Shown: positions 22,319 through 34,051 of the stretch, piece after piece | How the letters are laid out: every line of letters begins with the position of its first letter | Numbering within the stretch: position 1 is the stretch's first letter | Source of the DNA: Hygrocybe punicea | Taxonomy: Eukaryota > Basidiomycota > Agaricomycetes > Agaricales > Hygrophoraceae | Assembly (NCBI GenBank): GCA_963556145.1 | Contig: OY744461.1 | Coordinates: forward strand, 4,278,001-4,342,000 | Reading direction: 5' to 3' | DNA: 64,000 nucleotides | Notes under the pieces: generated by a model | The model's input: only the letters and a program-made list of their open reading frames with translations | Database searches by the model: none | What the model was told of the DNA's origin: nothing | Position numbers and translations under genes: made by a program

Positions 22319-23222
22319 ATGTAGAGGGTCGACGTCCCTCTGAGTCCGTATCCTCAATATATCACGAATCCGGACGAACCCGATGCCTCTATTCAACTCA
22401 CATTTGAACCCGACGTAACCCGACGCAACCCGATGTGACGTGACGTGACGTGACGTGACGGATGTAACCCGACACATGCCGCCTTTGTCACAGTCGCTTT
22501 CAGACCAAATCCGGCAGCCTCAAACGCCTCGGAGTTCCAATTGTAGAAGATGGATCTCATCGGAGTCAATCCCCGACTTCGGACTTACCATATTTATGCG
22601 TCCCATCGTCCTTTCGGAGATATGTAGGACTTTCTAGATCTTTTCCTTGCATATTCGTTTTCCCCTCCATTTTCTTGTCTTCGTCGCATTGCAACCCCCC
22701 TTTCCACATCTCCATTTCATCTTTTCTTTGTAGTTTCTATCGGCCGAAGTGGACATGTCCGAAAGTAGCTACACACGCATGTACTATAAAAACGGTCCCC
22801 GACGACCGTACAAAAAAAAGATACCATTAGTCCCCGTTTCCCTTTAGTCAGAATCGCCTTTTTAATCACTTCAAATGCTCATCCACGTAGACCCTTAGCT
22901 TTTTATAGTCCTCTTCGTCGTCTTTATCATTGTTCCTGTATATTTGTTCATCGTTTCCGACCCGACCCGACCCGACCTGCTGTACCCGACATTGTCGGCA
23001 TCATCGGGTTCTTTATTATTTGTCCGTTTTCACTCCGTTCATCGCCGGATTCGTTGTTATTAGTCCAGTTTTACGTGGCGGCTTTACTTTACTAACATTC
23101 CCTTCCTTTTACTACTATTCCCGACACTGACTTATCCAGTCACTTCTATGCTGACACCCACAGGTTAGGATCTTTATTTTATCTTTATATAGTTCCGAAG
23201 CCACCAAGAACCCGCATCTACA
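22319..23222 (+). mobile_element. LTR, copy 3 (diverged)
   Basis: 904 bp from TGTAGAGGGTCGACGTCC to CATCTACA. It is colinear with LTR copies 1 and 2 (TCTCATCGGA, CGGCCGAAG, TATAAAAACGG, CACTTCTATGCTGACACC) but clearly more diverged. It has a (GACGT)n pentamer run at about 22437-22460 and a (GACCC)n run at about 22960-22980. Flanking bases show no duplication. It is in the same orientation as copy 2, about 5.2 kb apart. Confidence 0.7.
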
Positions 23223-23273
23223 ACGCTGGTATTTTCTCTTGCAGCTGACTCCTATACTCATCTAACACTGCAT

Positions 23274-25786
23274 TTGTCTAGGTTCTCTGTTCTGCCAGCT
23301 TTAGCACTTGAAGATGGTATCATTCACTGTGAAATTGTTGAGGGTGCTTTTGACACAAACATGTTCTATTCATTTATCAACCATCTGCTTGATGAAATGC
23401 AACCATTCCCTGCATTGAAGTCAGTCATTGTTATGGACAACTGCCGCATCCACAAGCACCCCGAAAATTTGAAAGCCATCAAAGCAAAAAAGAAAGCCCT
23501 TGTCAAAGCATCAGCAGCTGCAGCGAATGACCACCAAATTCTCACCCCAGATCCCTCTACTGATGATGCATCTCTGGACTCACCTATTGACAGAGTTGGC
23601 CTTCGAACAGCCATGTTACCTACCACAAAAGGGGCAGCTTGTTCTGCCAGTCGTGTGTCAAATAAGCCATCTGACTCTGGCACTTTCTTGAAGTCAGCCA
23701 TCTCGACATCTACTTCTGAAGTAGACAACTCTGCTGCATTAATTCCATCATCAGAAAATATGAGACAAACCTTCACTCGGCCTACTCGTGCAGCTTCAAA
23801 ACCAATCAGGGCCCTATTTCATTGTATGGCTGTAGACCTCATCAATGAGCAGACCAGGGATGAATTTGGAGCCTCTGATGACATGAACCTGGGTGAAAAG
23901 AAGGAAGACGAACTGGAGTACACAGACAGAGAAATTGAATATTCAGAGGTGGTTGAGGTGGTTGAGGGAATGGAGAAGCTTGCAGTGGCTCCCACGAAGT
24001 TGGTCCACAAGAATACCATGGCCCAACAAAGGAAAAAGACTGTGCTGAAAAAAAAGGCCCCAGAGAAAATTCCAACCGAGGATAGTGACAGTGATCTTGA
24101 GGATGGTGATTATTTTCATGAATTTATGTTGTATTTGTTGCTCATTCTATCCCAGACTTGTTCACATATACAATTGAGGTAAACAACAGAAGGCAACAAA
24201 TTCGGATGGTTGAGGCCTTGAATTCAACAACTACCTGGTTCGGACTTGAGCAAAAATTGGCCAAACTACTCAATATCTATCCTACGTCTCTCCACACACA
24301 ATACCATTTTAGTACTGACAACAAGCTGTCCCTTCCACTTGATCTCACCTCCCAAGGTCACCTGAATACTATGATCACACTCCTTCGGCCACTTGTGGTT
24401 CCTCCAATTCTTTCCAATGGCCGTCGTTCCAAAAAGCAAATGAAACCAGTTTTGGTCCAAATCTTCAATAAAGGTGATGAATAGGGATGACCAAGGGTTG
24501 ACATATGTGATAGGGTGAGATTTTCCAAGGGTTTTGAAGGGTTTGTTCTTGAATCATTATCTATTGCAGATAGTGATAGAAACTTGGTGGGAATTTCAAA
24601 GAGTTATATATTTTCTAGTTTCTCTCCAAAATTTAGGTCAGATTTCTTCAGTAGTTATTGTGCAGTTCCATTTTTAAAAAGGAGTGTTTTTCAAAAACCA
24701 TAGGGGTTGAAAAACGCGGACCCCTATGGTTTTTGAAAAACACTCCTTTTTAAAAATGGAACTGCACAATAACTACTGAAGAAATCTGACCTAAATTTTG
24801 GAGAGAAACTAGAAAATATATAACTCTTTGAAATTCCCACCAAGTTTCTATCACTATCTGCAATAGATAATGATTCAAGAACAAACCCTTCAAAACCCTT
24901 GGAAAATCTCACCCTATCACATATGTCAACCCTTGGTCATCCCTAGTGATGAATCACAGCTCGCTGGAGACAACAAAGTAAGTACCACATTACATCAACT
25001 CTGTATGACTTTGACCTTTGAAACAAAGAGTCATGGTACTGGCAAGTCAACTGGGAAACAGGTGGTCATCAATCTGGATAGGCCAAAATTGGATGTGGAT
25101 CGTTATCATAAACAGAAAGTGCAAGCACGTTCCAAGATTATCAATAACTTCCAATGTGATCTCCACAGCCTTCCAGGCAAGCCTGTTCCATGCCACCACA
25201 ATCCCCACACTGGCCTCTGTCACCCAATCACAGAGCAGAACATTAATCTATGGGCAACTTTGCATGTAAGAGTATTTGCATTTACATACCATTCACAAGC
25301 TAATTTAGAAACTCCTTGCAGCTCAGGCAACCGAATCAGTATTCCACCAATAAAATCCCTCCAGAAATTAATGTCACTGCCACTACACCTGACACTGGGG
25401 GCATGCGTCATCCAACATCCCAGCAACCTCAACCTATGACTCAACCAGTAGTCAACACCAATTTGACGCTACCCACCCCCAATCCTCTCCCAAACCCAAC
25501 CACTCGGGTTGAGTATCCACTTATATCAACCTGGCTTGATTACTGTGATAATTGTTCTGACCATGCTGGCGAAGATTTCATCAGACTCCTGCCAAAATTC
25601 AATGAAGAAGGTTTCCATTGACTTCACCAACTTACAGGGGATCGGATCAGTGTAGAGAAGCTTGCAGAATGGATCGGCATTGGACAAGGGACAGCAGACT
25701 TGCTTATTCGCTATGCTGAAGAAGATGTGGCACTTATCAAGGCAGGGGCCCCTTTGAATGCCACACCAGGAGCAGGCAAGGTTTAA
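23274..25786 (+). pseudogene. chimeric transposon gene with Tc1/mariner remnant, split by a MITE
   Basis: About 23280-23470 encodes part of a Tc1/mariner DDE transposase: SVLPAL, IVEGAFD and the second-Asp motif VIVMDNCRIH. The open frame then changes to a Lys/Ala and Ser-rich segment and an acidic region to about 24110. After an intron, a conserved block (FTYTIEVNN to KPVLVQIFNKGDE, about 24160-24480) follows. A 464-bp MITE separates it from its continuation at 24954 (SQLAGDNK). An intron at about 25267-25320 leads to a C-terminal SAM-like region at about 25510-25780 with TGA at 25619-25621 where CGA (Arg) would fit. The C-terminal part resembles accessory proteins of Agaricomycete transposons, but I know no function for it. 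The gene converges on the Ulp1-DDE gene. Confidence 0.6.
24482..24945. mobile_element. perfect palindromic hAT-type MITE, 464 bp
   Basis: Two 226-bp arms (24482-24707 and 24720-24945) that look identical in inverse orientation, with a 12-bp spacer. Ends are TAGGGATGACC. The exact 8-bp duplication GTGATGAA lies at 24474-24481 and 24946-24953. Identical arms and duplications indicate a recent insertion or recent arm conversion. It lies in a coding exon of the 23274-25786 gene. Removing the MITE and one duplication rejoins the frame exactly. The 62-codon open frames in both arms are the same sequence read twice. Confidence 0.95.
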
Positions 25787-26205
25787 ATCAAGGAATACTG
25801 GGTTTCACTTACATATCTACAACTATCTCATTGCAACAGGTTTTGCAAGGCCATTTGATGGCAGAATCAAGGAATATAAAGAGTTTTTCATGTTGTTCAA
25901 AAGACCCTGAAGCTGAGAGTACATGAACAATGCTTCTTGACATAAATAATAAGAATATAGCTTCCAGCATTAAAAGGGATGGCGGGGTTAGAAGTTAGAG
26001 GTTTGCAAAAATGTGTGACTGTGACATTGGCAAAGTCACATGCAAAAGACAATAATCTTGAGTGTATGAATAGTGTGGTCAAGCTTGAATTTTCAACAAT
26101 ACTGTACCAATCCGGTCAATTCGCCTGTCACGTGTTACACAGGTTTCCAAAACAGCAAACTGTCACGCTTGTCACGTGTCACCTAGGATATCGCTGGTTT
26201 CTTAC

Positions 26206-29200
26206 CTTCACCACAATCTCTGGCTTATTCAAGGTCTCAAATGCTTTCCATAACCACCTCACACTCACATTCCAGAGTGTCGGCAGCCTGTCATCAATGG
26301 TGACTCCTTTGCCAGCATCAATTTGTGTGAGTGTGTTTTCCACTATGTCTTCTAAAAAACACTGCTTTGTAATGTGCTTGAAGGGTCATTGTATTCCAAC
26401 ATCACAAGGCTGTACCATACCGGTACAGCCTCCTGGCACGAAGTCAATGAGGATCGTTGGGTGCATTTCATGCATCCAGTCCAAGAATTCTTCTGACCGA
26501 TGCACAGCCCATACATCAATCATCCATAATGATCACTGCTCTTAGCTTTGGTCTCATCAAAGTAAGGTGCCAGAATTCCATTTACAAAATTTTTCATGGT
26601 TCGCTGATTGGCCCAATATGTCTTGGTTCCAGAAAACTCGAATCGAAAGCCCACAGCGATTGCAGCATCATAGCATGGGGCCTTTGAACCTGGGCACGAT
26701 TGATCTGTCTTTTCTTGATAGACAGCTTGGAACAGAAGAAGGGTGCCGGCACTCATTACTGTAACCATTACGGTGAAGGCCCTTTTCTCATCTCCGCCTA
26801 TAACTGAGACTTGCTTTGCGCCGGTTTTCACATATGTCAACTTGTCACCTGCAGCATATAATTGTTGGGTCTGGTCTGAGTTTGCATACAACTCTGCCAG
26901 AATATCATATTCTTTCAAAAGGTAGGCTTTCCTGAGAGCTGATTTTTGCATTGATCTTCCCAGTCATCAGGAAGTTTGTGGGCAGCACAAGTGGCCTTAC
27001 GATGGCTCCAACCAATGGTCTCATGCAACCACCTTCTCACAAAGGTGTCAGAAGCATGGAAAGTTGATCCATCATGAAATTGACACTGCAAGATAGCAGG
27101 TTCCTCTCGGATAATTGTTGCCATCATGACACCTTGAGCTGTGATTACTGACACCGCAACCTCATTGTTGCGGAGCTCAGACAAATGCTCTTTTATTTTC
27201 ATGACAACAACTGGGTAGTTGGACTGGATTCTGTGAGTTAATTTGTCTGTTAACCACCAAGATGCAGCTCACCAGTATCCCATGAGGTCCTCCATTCAGG
27301 TGGCCAGGCATATTCCCAGCCTAGATCTTGAGCAATGTTGAGTCTGACCACCATGGTTGCAGACCCAATCGATCAATGCACTCTCTGATGGTCTCCCGTG
27401 CCAGACCCTTGAAAATAATTGGATACTGTGCCTTGGCAATTTTGACTATCGCGTTGCACTCATTTTCCATCCCACAGCTTTAGCAGCTTCTTCAATCATC
27501 CTCCAGCACACTGGGCTAAACCAATTGTGATACTTGGCCTGCTGTGGCATGTGTTTTGCTTTGCGACCCTGAGATTTCCATTTTTTTCCCTTGATTTTTC
27601 TTTCCAATAGTCGTGCTGGGCATGTTTCCTCAGCCAGTTCCATGCAGCATCTCTTCGACAAGCCATGATCTACTAACTCAGCTGGAACAAGTTTGCGCTT
27701 GGTTCTGCCAGGGCTCCGAATTCCAGCAATTATTTCCTGCTCATTCTATTTGTGGTGGTGTTTGTGTTGTCGCAGCTTGGCTTTCAATTGCTTCCCTAGC
27801 AACTGCTGTTCTTTGGCAACCCATGTGAGTGTCTCATCGCCCTCCCTGTCAAGGACGACCTCCTGTTCCCTTGCAAGATTCGCATCATATTCTTCGGATG
27901 TGCAGGGCTTGAAGAACTTTAACAGTGGGGCGTTCTTGGCTCCAAGTGCTGTTCGCACCAAGGATTCAATCTTGATACGTGACTGTGCTGACAATCTGAT
28001 TTCAGATCACATTGAATCCTGGGGTAGATTGGCAGGGAGAAGATCTTGGGAGGCCAGCATACTCTCGTCATCGGATGAGTATTGGGACGAGGATGACTCG
28101 TCATTTGTGTTGCGCGGATGTTCTGTGGACCCAGCTAATTTGTAAAGGTCTGTCTGGACTGACACCACTTCAAAGTCTGAGTCCGATTCCTCATCCGAAG
28201 ATGAGGTGTTCAGGATAGGTAACTGGATGTTGTATTCATATGCAACATTGCATGAATGGCCACCCTGTGTCACAAATGTTAATTAATCCAGTGCCGTTTG
28301 ATGAAAACTGACCTCCATCTGGTGTTGTTCACTGACATGTAACAAGACCTGGAGCCTGGCTACGGCCATCCAAAGGAGCTATTAGTGGGTGTTGGATGGG
28401 CAGGAAATAATGAGAGAGGGCATTCCCCGTGAAAAGTCTGCACGAGAAGCTGTCACTTTGGTAAGTGACTGGCATCTTCTTGTATGTGAATGTCACTGAT
28501 GTGTACTCTTCTAACCACCAGCCAAGGGCCGCTTCAATGGTTGTATTGAGCTTCCAACGTAGGGAATCACCATACCAAATGACACCATGAAGGAAGTCCA
28601 ACACCATGGCAATCCAGTGAGTCTTTCGGGTATTCACAATAGTCCCCAACTGAGTCAGAACTCTGGAGGCTAGTGATTCTCCAATGACATGGAAAGCCCT
28701 CAGGTGGGTGTTTTTCCCTTGCTGGTGCTGGTGGTGCCAGCGATTAAAGGCACAGAGGATTGCATCAATGAAGTCTGCGTCCTGAATGGTGATTTTATTG
28801 GGTGCCATGTGGTGTTTATTGATGTCGTGCTGTAGCAGGTCCAGCATCTGATTCTCATGAGCTGCCATCAGCCAGTTCAAGGTGTCATATTGATGTAAGT
28901 AAATCATATCACAAGTCTCACGGAAGCCATGGACTGATCCAAACCATGGTAACCAGCTGAACATGGTGTAGACCCTGTCCACAAGCTCCCAGGTGCTGGC
29001 TCCCTGCTTATGAAGGTTTTGTAGGGTCCAATTACAGCATTGGTGGTCCTTGTGGAGGCGATGGATCTCATTCCAGTATGTGATGATCCAGAGGGGAAGA
29101 TATTTTATCCCGGCTGAATCTAGATTGTGGGCTACAGATTTTGGAATCGAGGTCATCGTGGAACTTGACCTGAGGCAGTCGAAGAGGTCTTTAACCACAG

Positions 29201-30255
29201 AGAGTAACGGAACTGGAGCTGAAAGAATAGTATAGATATCTTCTGTATGGGTATTGGGTGGTTTGGCCGCAATGACAATGTGTGAAGCTTGATGCTCGGG
29301 AGGTGTATTATTTAGTGGTGGGATCTTGAAGGCAACAAAGGCATTGATGGACAAATTTTGATTCGGGAGGGTGCGCTGTAGTGATGGTACAGTTCAGTTC
29401 TGAACCTGGGTTCGAACCTGAACCTACATGAACCTAAGTTCAGTTCAAGGTTCAGGGTAATGCCTGAACCGAACCTTAGGTTCAGTTCAAGGTTCAGTCA
29501 AGGACGGAATCTTGTGAACCTGGTTCGAACTGGTTCGAACCTGAACCTAATCTTTCACATATTAGTCTAATTTCTGCTGAGTAGAGACTTAGTTTTGGTC
29601 CAACTATTTACTGACTTGAAATTTCAGCACCATTAATAACAGAATCTAAATTAGTTAGAGTTTATTCGGTTGCAATTAGTGCTTCTGTAACATGAATATT
29701 TGCAAACTTAAATATATTTTAAAATGTAAAGTTGAAATTCAGCCTAGGATGCCATGTTGTGTGATTCAGTTATACTGATTGCAAGGTCTTTCCTTCCTGT
29801 TAAAATACTGCAAAACATTTGCAATGACCATCTGAACAGTTGTCCAGGATATTTCATGCTTACTGTGCTTCAGACACATCTAACACAAGATTCTATTGAT
29901 TCATTCACAGTGAACATGGACACAGTACATGTAATTGAAGAGTCAAACCATTAGCACAACAACAATGTAGAGTGGTAGGAAATAAAGGAAAAATTTGGAT
30001 TGAGAAAATTGATTAGCTAGTATACTTGTATTTTCACAGGTTCAGTTCAGGTTCAGCCTGGCCTGAACCTGAACTGAACCTATCTGAACCTGAACCAAAG
30101 GTTCAGTTCAAGGTTCAGCATATGAGCTGAACCGAACCTCAGGTTCAGTTCAAGGTTCAGATTTTTTTGGCCTGAACCGAACCAAACCAAACCTGACCAT
30201 CACTAGTGCGCTGGAGAATTTCAGGTGGAATATTGAGCTCAAGCATCCTCAGAGA
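26206..30255 (-). pseudogene. Ulp1-type protease / DDE_1 transposase composite gene
   Basis: From the 5' side on the minus strand, 30255-28329 encodes a Ulp1 (C48)-like cysteine protease. Numbered from the frame start at 29354, H246 lies in THW, D263 in YGDS, and Q with C305 in YQSDSFSC. An acidic Ser-rich exon (28273-28007) and a basic region (27995-27446) follow. Then comes a DDE_1 transposase: PIIFKGLARET, GSTFHASD, the first Asp in NSDQTQ, then TYWA, ILAPYFD, the second Asp in DVWAVHR and the third in QPCDVG. Domain order matches Agaricomycete proteins I recall in which both parts lie in one gene. Damage: an 827-bp hAT-like insertion in the first exon (29379-30205), a 1-nt frameshift near 26525, and TGA at 26386-26388 where CGA fits. 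The exact 3' end is unclear. Confidence 0.75.
29379..30205. mobile_element. hAT-like non-autonomous element 3, 827 bp
   Basis: Both ends read TAGTGATGGT inward. The exact 8-bp duplication GTGCGCTG lies at 29371-29378 and 30206-30213. Subterminal arrays of GGTTCAGTTCAAGGTTCAG-type repeats at both ends resemble those of the 5582-7098 element. The AT-rich interior has no gene. It is inserted in the first exon of the Ulp1-DDE gene; deleting it with one duplication restores a continuous frame (LQRTLPNQNLS). Confidence 0.9.
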
Positions 30256-30443
30256 AAGAAATTTGGATATATTGCATCCATCTAAGTACTTAGGACTGTT
30301 TGTGGTGAATTGGCAGATTCACCTTTCATGTCACATGTCACATGGCCTGGCGGATTGACTGGGTTGGTTCCGAGTCCTAAATGTATATTTAGGATCGGTC
30401 TATTTGAGGACCACACCTAGCCAAATTTTCGTCCGAAAATCTA

Positions 30444-30791
30444 TTGTTGCGGCAAATGCCGAGTTTGCCTGTGTTTGGCTCTGCCTTTCAAACGACCGCG
30501 CCAACTGTAATATCTTCGCGAGCTCTGCCTTTCGAATACCCACCGCGCTATGTGGATAGAATATCTTCACTCCCTGGATGGGCAAAGTTGATGGCCGAGG
30601 AGGAGCGACTGAGGCTCCGTTGCATCATATGCATCCATAGTCTGCTCATTCAGCTAGTCTGTTCTTGTTGTACTAAACCATGCGCAGACACGCCGATGCC
30701 CGCCTGTCAAAATTGTGGTTCCACATGTGCCACTTGGGCACAGCCCGATGAGAAATGCCAGCCGGAGAACAAGAAAAGTACATCACGATGA
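30444..30791 (+). CDS. Cys-rich hypothetical protein, fragment
   Basis: About 115 codons open. The C-terminal half has CxxC-type spacing (CSCCTKPC, CQNCGSTC) suggestive of a zinc-binding segment. Agaricomycete gene clusters of unknown function often contain a short Cys-motif protein of this kind, but I cannot assign a family. Its start and exon borders are uncertain, and it may be the remnant of a longer gene. Confidence 0.3.
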   Translation: MLRQMPSLPVFGSAFQTTAPTVISSRALPFEYPPRYVDRISSLPGWAKLMAEEERLRLRCIICIHSLLIQLVCSCCTKPCADTPMPACQNCGSTCATWAQPDEKCQPENKKSTSR

Positions 30792-31973
30792 TGATGCCAC
30801 CGCCGGTTGGTCTTGTTGCTGAGCATATTCGGGATTTATGCTGACTTGCGAATACCGTTCGAGGGAATGGGTGCCGGTGCAGAGGAACGGGCAGGATTTT
30901 GGAAAGATGCCATATCAGAAGGTATGTCCAGAGTTATTTGGTGGCACACTCAGGCTCATGCCAGTGCTGACAATGGCTGGATGTAGATCATGACAGCGTT
31001 TGTGCCGGAACCGTACTGCAATTGAATCTAGCACCGCATCCTTCCAGACATTGACACGGACAGTCCCAGAGGATGCTCAACGTCGCTTGTGCGAGTCTGG
31101 TATTGCGATGCAACTCTGATGAAAAACGTGCATGAGATGACTACGAAATTGGTACGAATCTTCCCGCTCGCTTCCAAAAGGTTAACTTCCTTGTATTTCC
31201 ACCAGGATCGAGGACCGAGGAGGTATTGGCAGCCAATTTGACACCCTATTACTAGTTTCAGCGAAGGTTCATGAACGATCTCATGCGACTGCAACAGGTC
31301 GCCAAGACGCAAGCGTGTGCCCTGGCAGGTGGGGATGGCTGGAAAACAGACATTCGGTCAATGATCTTGGTCTCATTTGGTTCGAGACAGACCTCAAGAT
31401 TGCACGAACGTGAGGGGTGTTTTTTTCCTTCCATCAGATGCTGTTTTAACCAAGCCTCTCTCTTCAGGGATTCGCCACCCTAGAGCGCAAGAACGGGCAT
31501 TCCTGGCCTTATCACTGGGCCTTGCGTTCGTTCTGTCCTGTACCCCGTCACCGTCGTGCAGAAGTTAAGAAGGGAGTACATGCTGCCCCCACACATCCAC
31601 CTACATCAGTGACGGCGATTGCACCAAATTGTGCCACATCGTCAAAATGCTGCAGCCGCCTTCACATAGAGATACAACAATGCCAACTGCATCTCCGATG
31701 CCCAATAGACCCCCAAATGTTATGTCTACTCAAAAGCAGCTCCCACAAGAAAATAAATTGCAGTCGTTTATGTATTCAGATGTATTGTGCAACAGAAGTC
31801 CGAATTCTATGTTGTCGTCACTCACCCACCTCCATCTCATTCTGCTTGAGATTGACTCTCTTCGGATTTCTGTCCTCTAAATTATATCCCACCTGCCGCT
31901 TCAGTGTTGGCTTTGGTTGATCAACTTTTGGTGTCAGGTGTTTCCTCAAAGCATTCTGTGAATTTGAATTAAA
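30792..31973. other. no supported gene
   Basis: Short frames on both strands with no consistent exon chain. An open plus-strand segment near 31271-31420 may be an exon remnant. No repeats with clear borders. Confidence 0.35.
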
Positions 31974-33195
31974 TTAATATGTCGTCGTTTTCGCAATAAT
32001 CCTTACCTGTGTGAAAGAGTCATCGAGCAACATGATCGAGTGTAGGACACTCAACATTTTGAAGTTTTGTCCCTTGAGCGGTACAGAGACAAACGACATC
32101 TGAATTTCAACAAGGTCCCCAATGCGAAACATTTGAGGTTTGGCCTCCACGTAACTGCATTTCCACATCAACATTGCTTGCCCTTTGATTGATCTGATGA
32201 TCCATACCTTTTCTTCCCCTGGTCGTCAACGTAGTGGTTGTAGTAAGCAACTACATTTTCCTCGCCATGAATGTAGTTCACTTTGGCCATTTCCTCGAGG
32301 ACACCATGTGGATCAACAGCTGCGGTGAATGGTATGTGCGCCATTTCTGGTGCGTCCTTCTTGGGAGTGAAATACCGGTTTGATATATCAAGCGCATGAT
32401 GCCCTGCATATGTCATTGGACTCCAGGGTTCCAACTTTCCAACTGGGAACTGGCAGTGAAATTGTGTGTAGATTTCTTGTGCCGACTGCACGGCCTCATT
32501 GAAAGTGGATGTTCCTGAACCTGTAATCGTGATGCCCTGTCTAAGGTATCTGTAGCGAGATGGCCTAATGCTAAATTGCAGTCATCTGAGGTTTTTATTT
32601 TGGGTTAACACTCAAAAACGCTCACTTTGTTGCGTCCAATAAGGGCGGTAGGTCCAACCCACACAAGATGCCTTGGAGTGTGAAGACCTTCTCCTCCATC
32701 ACCACACCTTCTGCCCCATTGCCACTGGCACCTTCAACTGGTACCTTGATGAGTCGCCAAGTCGGAGGCCGTTCCATATGTACTATACTAAACTGACGCA
32801 TCCATTGGGTTGCCTGTTTCGAAGTCATTGCAGTGTGGTAAGTCAGCAATTCCCTTTCCTGTTGCCGTTGACTCACTTTCATTATGCTGGATAGTTGTCG
32901 ATCTGCACCCTCTTGCTCAGCTGCGAGCTTCTCAAGTGCATCACCTAGGTGTGTTTCAGCGTCTGTACCAATTTCCGTTACACAATATTCTCTACTCACA
33001 TGCGTTCTGCATCTCGTAGTTCTGATCCATGGCTTGGGTAGGTACGTTCAATCTGTGGTCTTGCCGTAGCCACACCTTCAATCCTTTTTTACGGTACCTC
33101 CACCAAACATTGTGTTGTGTCCATCTTAGAATGATCCCCCTGGTGCGTATTCTCTCTTGCCCGGCAGTGTGCCCTACCTTCTTCATCCGATTCAT
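31974..33195 (-). CDS. multi-exon protein of unknown function
   Basis: Minus-strand exons at about 33195-33020, 32962-32622, 32491-32168 and 32174-31974. The first intron splits cleanly (AACGCAT, then GTGAGT...ACAG, then ACGCTGAA). The protein has a coiled N-terminal region (ALEKLAAEQEGAD, SQRQQERELL), a middle region with YFTPKKDAPEMAHIPF, and a C-terminal segment HGEENVVAYYNHY followed by GDLVEIQMSFVSVPL. I recall this C-terminal pattern from expanded, uncharacterised families in Agaricomycetes, often near transposons. It is divergent from the gene at 34052. No catalytic motif was recognised. Confidence 0.5.
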
Positions 33196-34051
33196 TGCTA
33201 GGATTCTTGATCCGATAATGAAATCATTTATTTCAACTCAATAGGATGCAACCTCCACACTCAATGTGATTCCTTTAAACTTAAGGTGTCATCTTCCTTC
33301 GTCGTCAGCTATGCAACCGCTGCACTCACCATGATCCTCCCGCCTGCCTATTTGCCTTTGGGTTGCTTGCGGTGAGCAAGAGATTTTGTTTTGTTATTGT
33401 GACTCCCTTGTTTCAACTCGACAGGACGTGACCTTCAGTCTTAAATATCTCTTCTGGGTCGGCCTTGTCGGCTTCTCTTATTTATTGTTAGTATGACCTG
33501 GTGAGCCCCATCTTCCTTCATCGTCATCTATGCAACCTCCGCACTCACCGTGACCTTCTTGTCTGCTTGTTTGCCTTAGCTCTTCCCTGTTTCAACTTGA
33601 CAGGACAGGACCCTTTGAAATATAGCCTCGTCGGCTTCTCAGATTTGTTGTCTGCTGGAAAGTAGCATATTCTTTCAGCCTTGCAAGTTGCGGCTCTCAC
33701 ACTTATTTTATGACCTTCTGCTCTGTGCTGTTCCCCTTACATCAGCTTCTATGTTGCTGGATACGCCAAGGATTTCATTTGTATCTGCGGGCAGCACTGC
33801 TTCAGTCAAATCAAATATCACTTTAACATACGCTTTGAACTCAGCCTTAGTAACCTGACTGTACAGCGGCATTCCATTCTGTGGTCATCATGTCACCATG
33901 CAGCTTCTTGCCGTTCCTATTTTTTGCAGCACATTGCGCACCTCCCTCTCTCCATATAAGCATGCCGTCCTTTTGGATTTTGGCATCTTGCACCGTTTGG
34001 CATCTTGCACCACGCACAGCTTATCTTCAAATCCTTACGCTTTTGTTCCCA
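33196..34051. other. intergenic region between divergent genes
   Basis: Contains three imperfect repeats of a block with TTTCAACTYRACAGGA and CTTCTTCATC/CGTCRTCTATGCAACC (about 33230-33310, 33410-33470, 33515-33605). No clear gene. Confidence 0.4.

Noticed and set aside
16324..23222. A single recent full-length retrotransposon with LTRs at 16324 and 22319
   Set aside because: The two LTRs are much more diverged from each other than copy 2 is from the inverted copy at 7219, lengths differ (785 and 904 bp), and there is no matching target duplication.
24515..24912. Two identical 62-codon genes facing each other
   Set aside because: They are the two arms of the palindromic MITE read on opposite strands.
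25979..26687. Plus-strand open frames of up to 188 codons
   Set aside because: They are antisense to the conserved DDE_1 exons of the minus-strand gene and show no motif.
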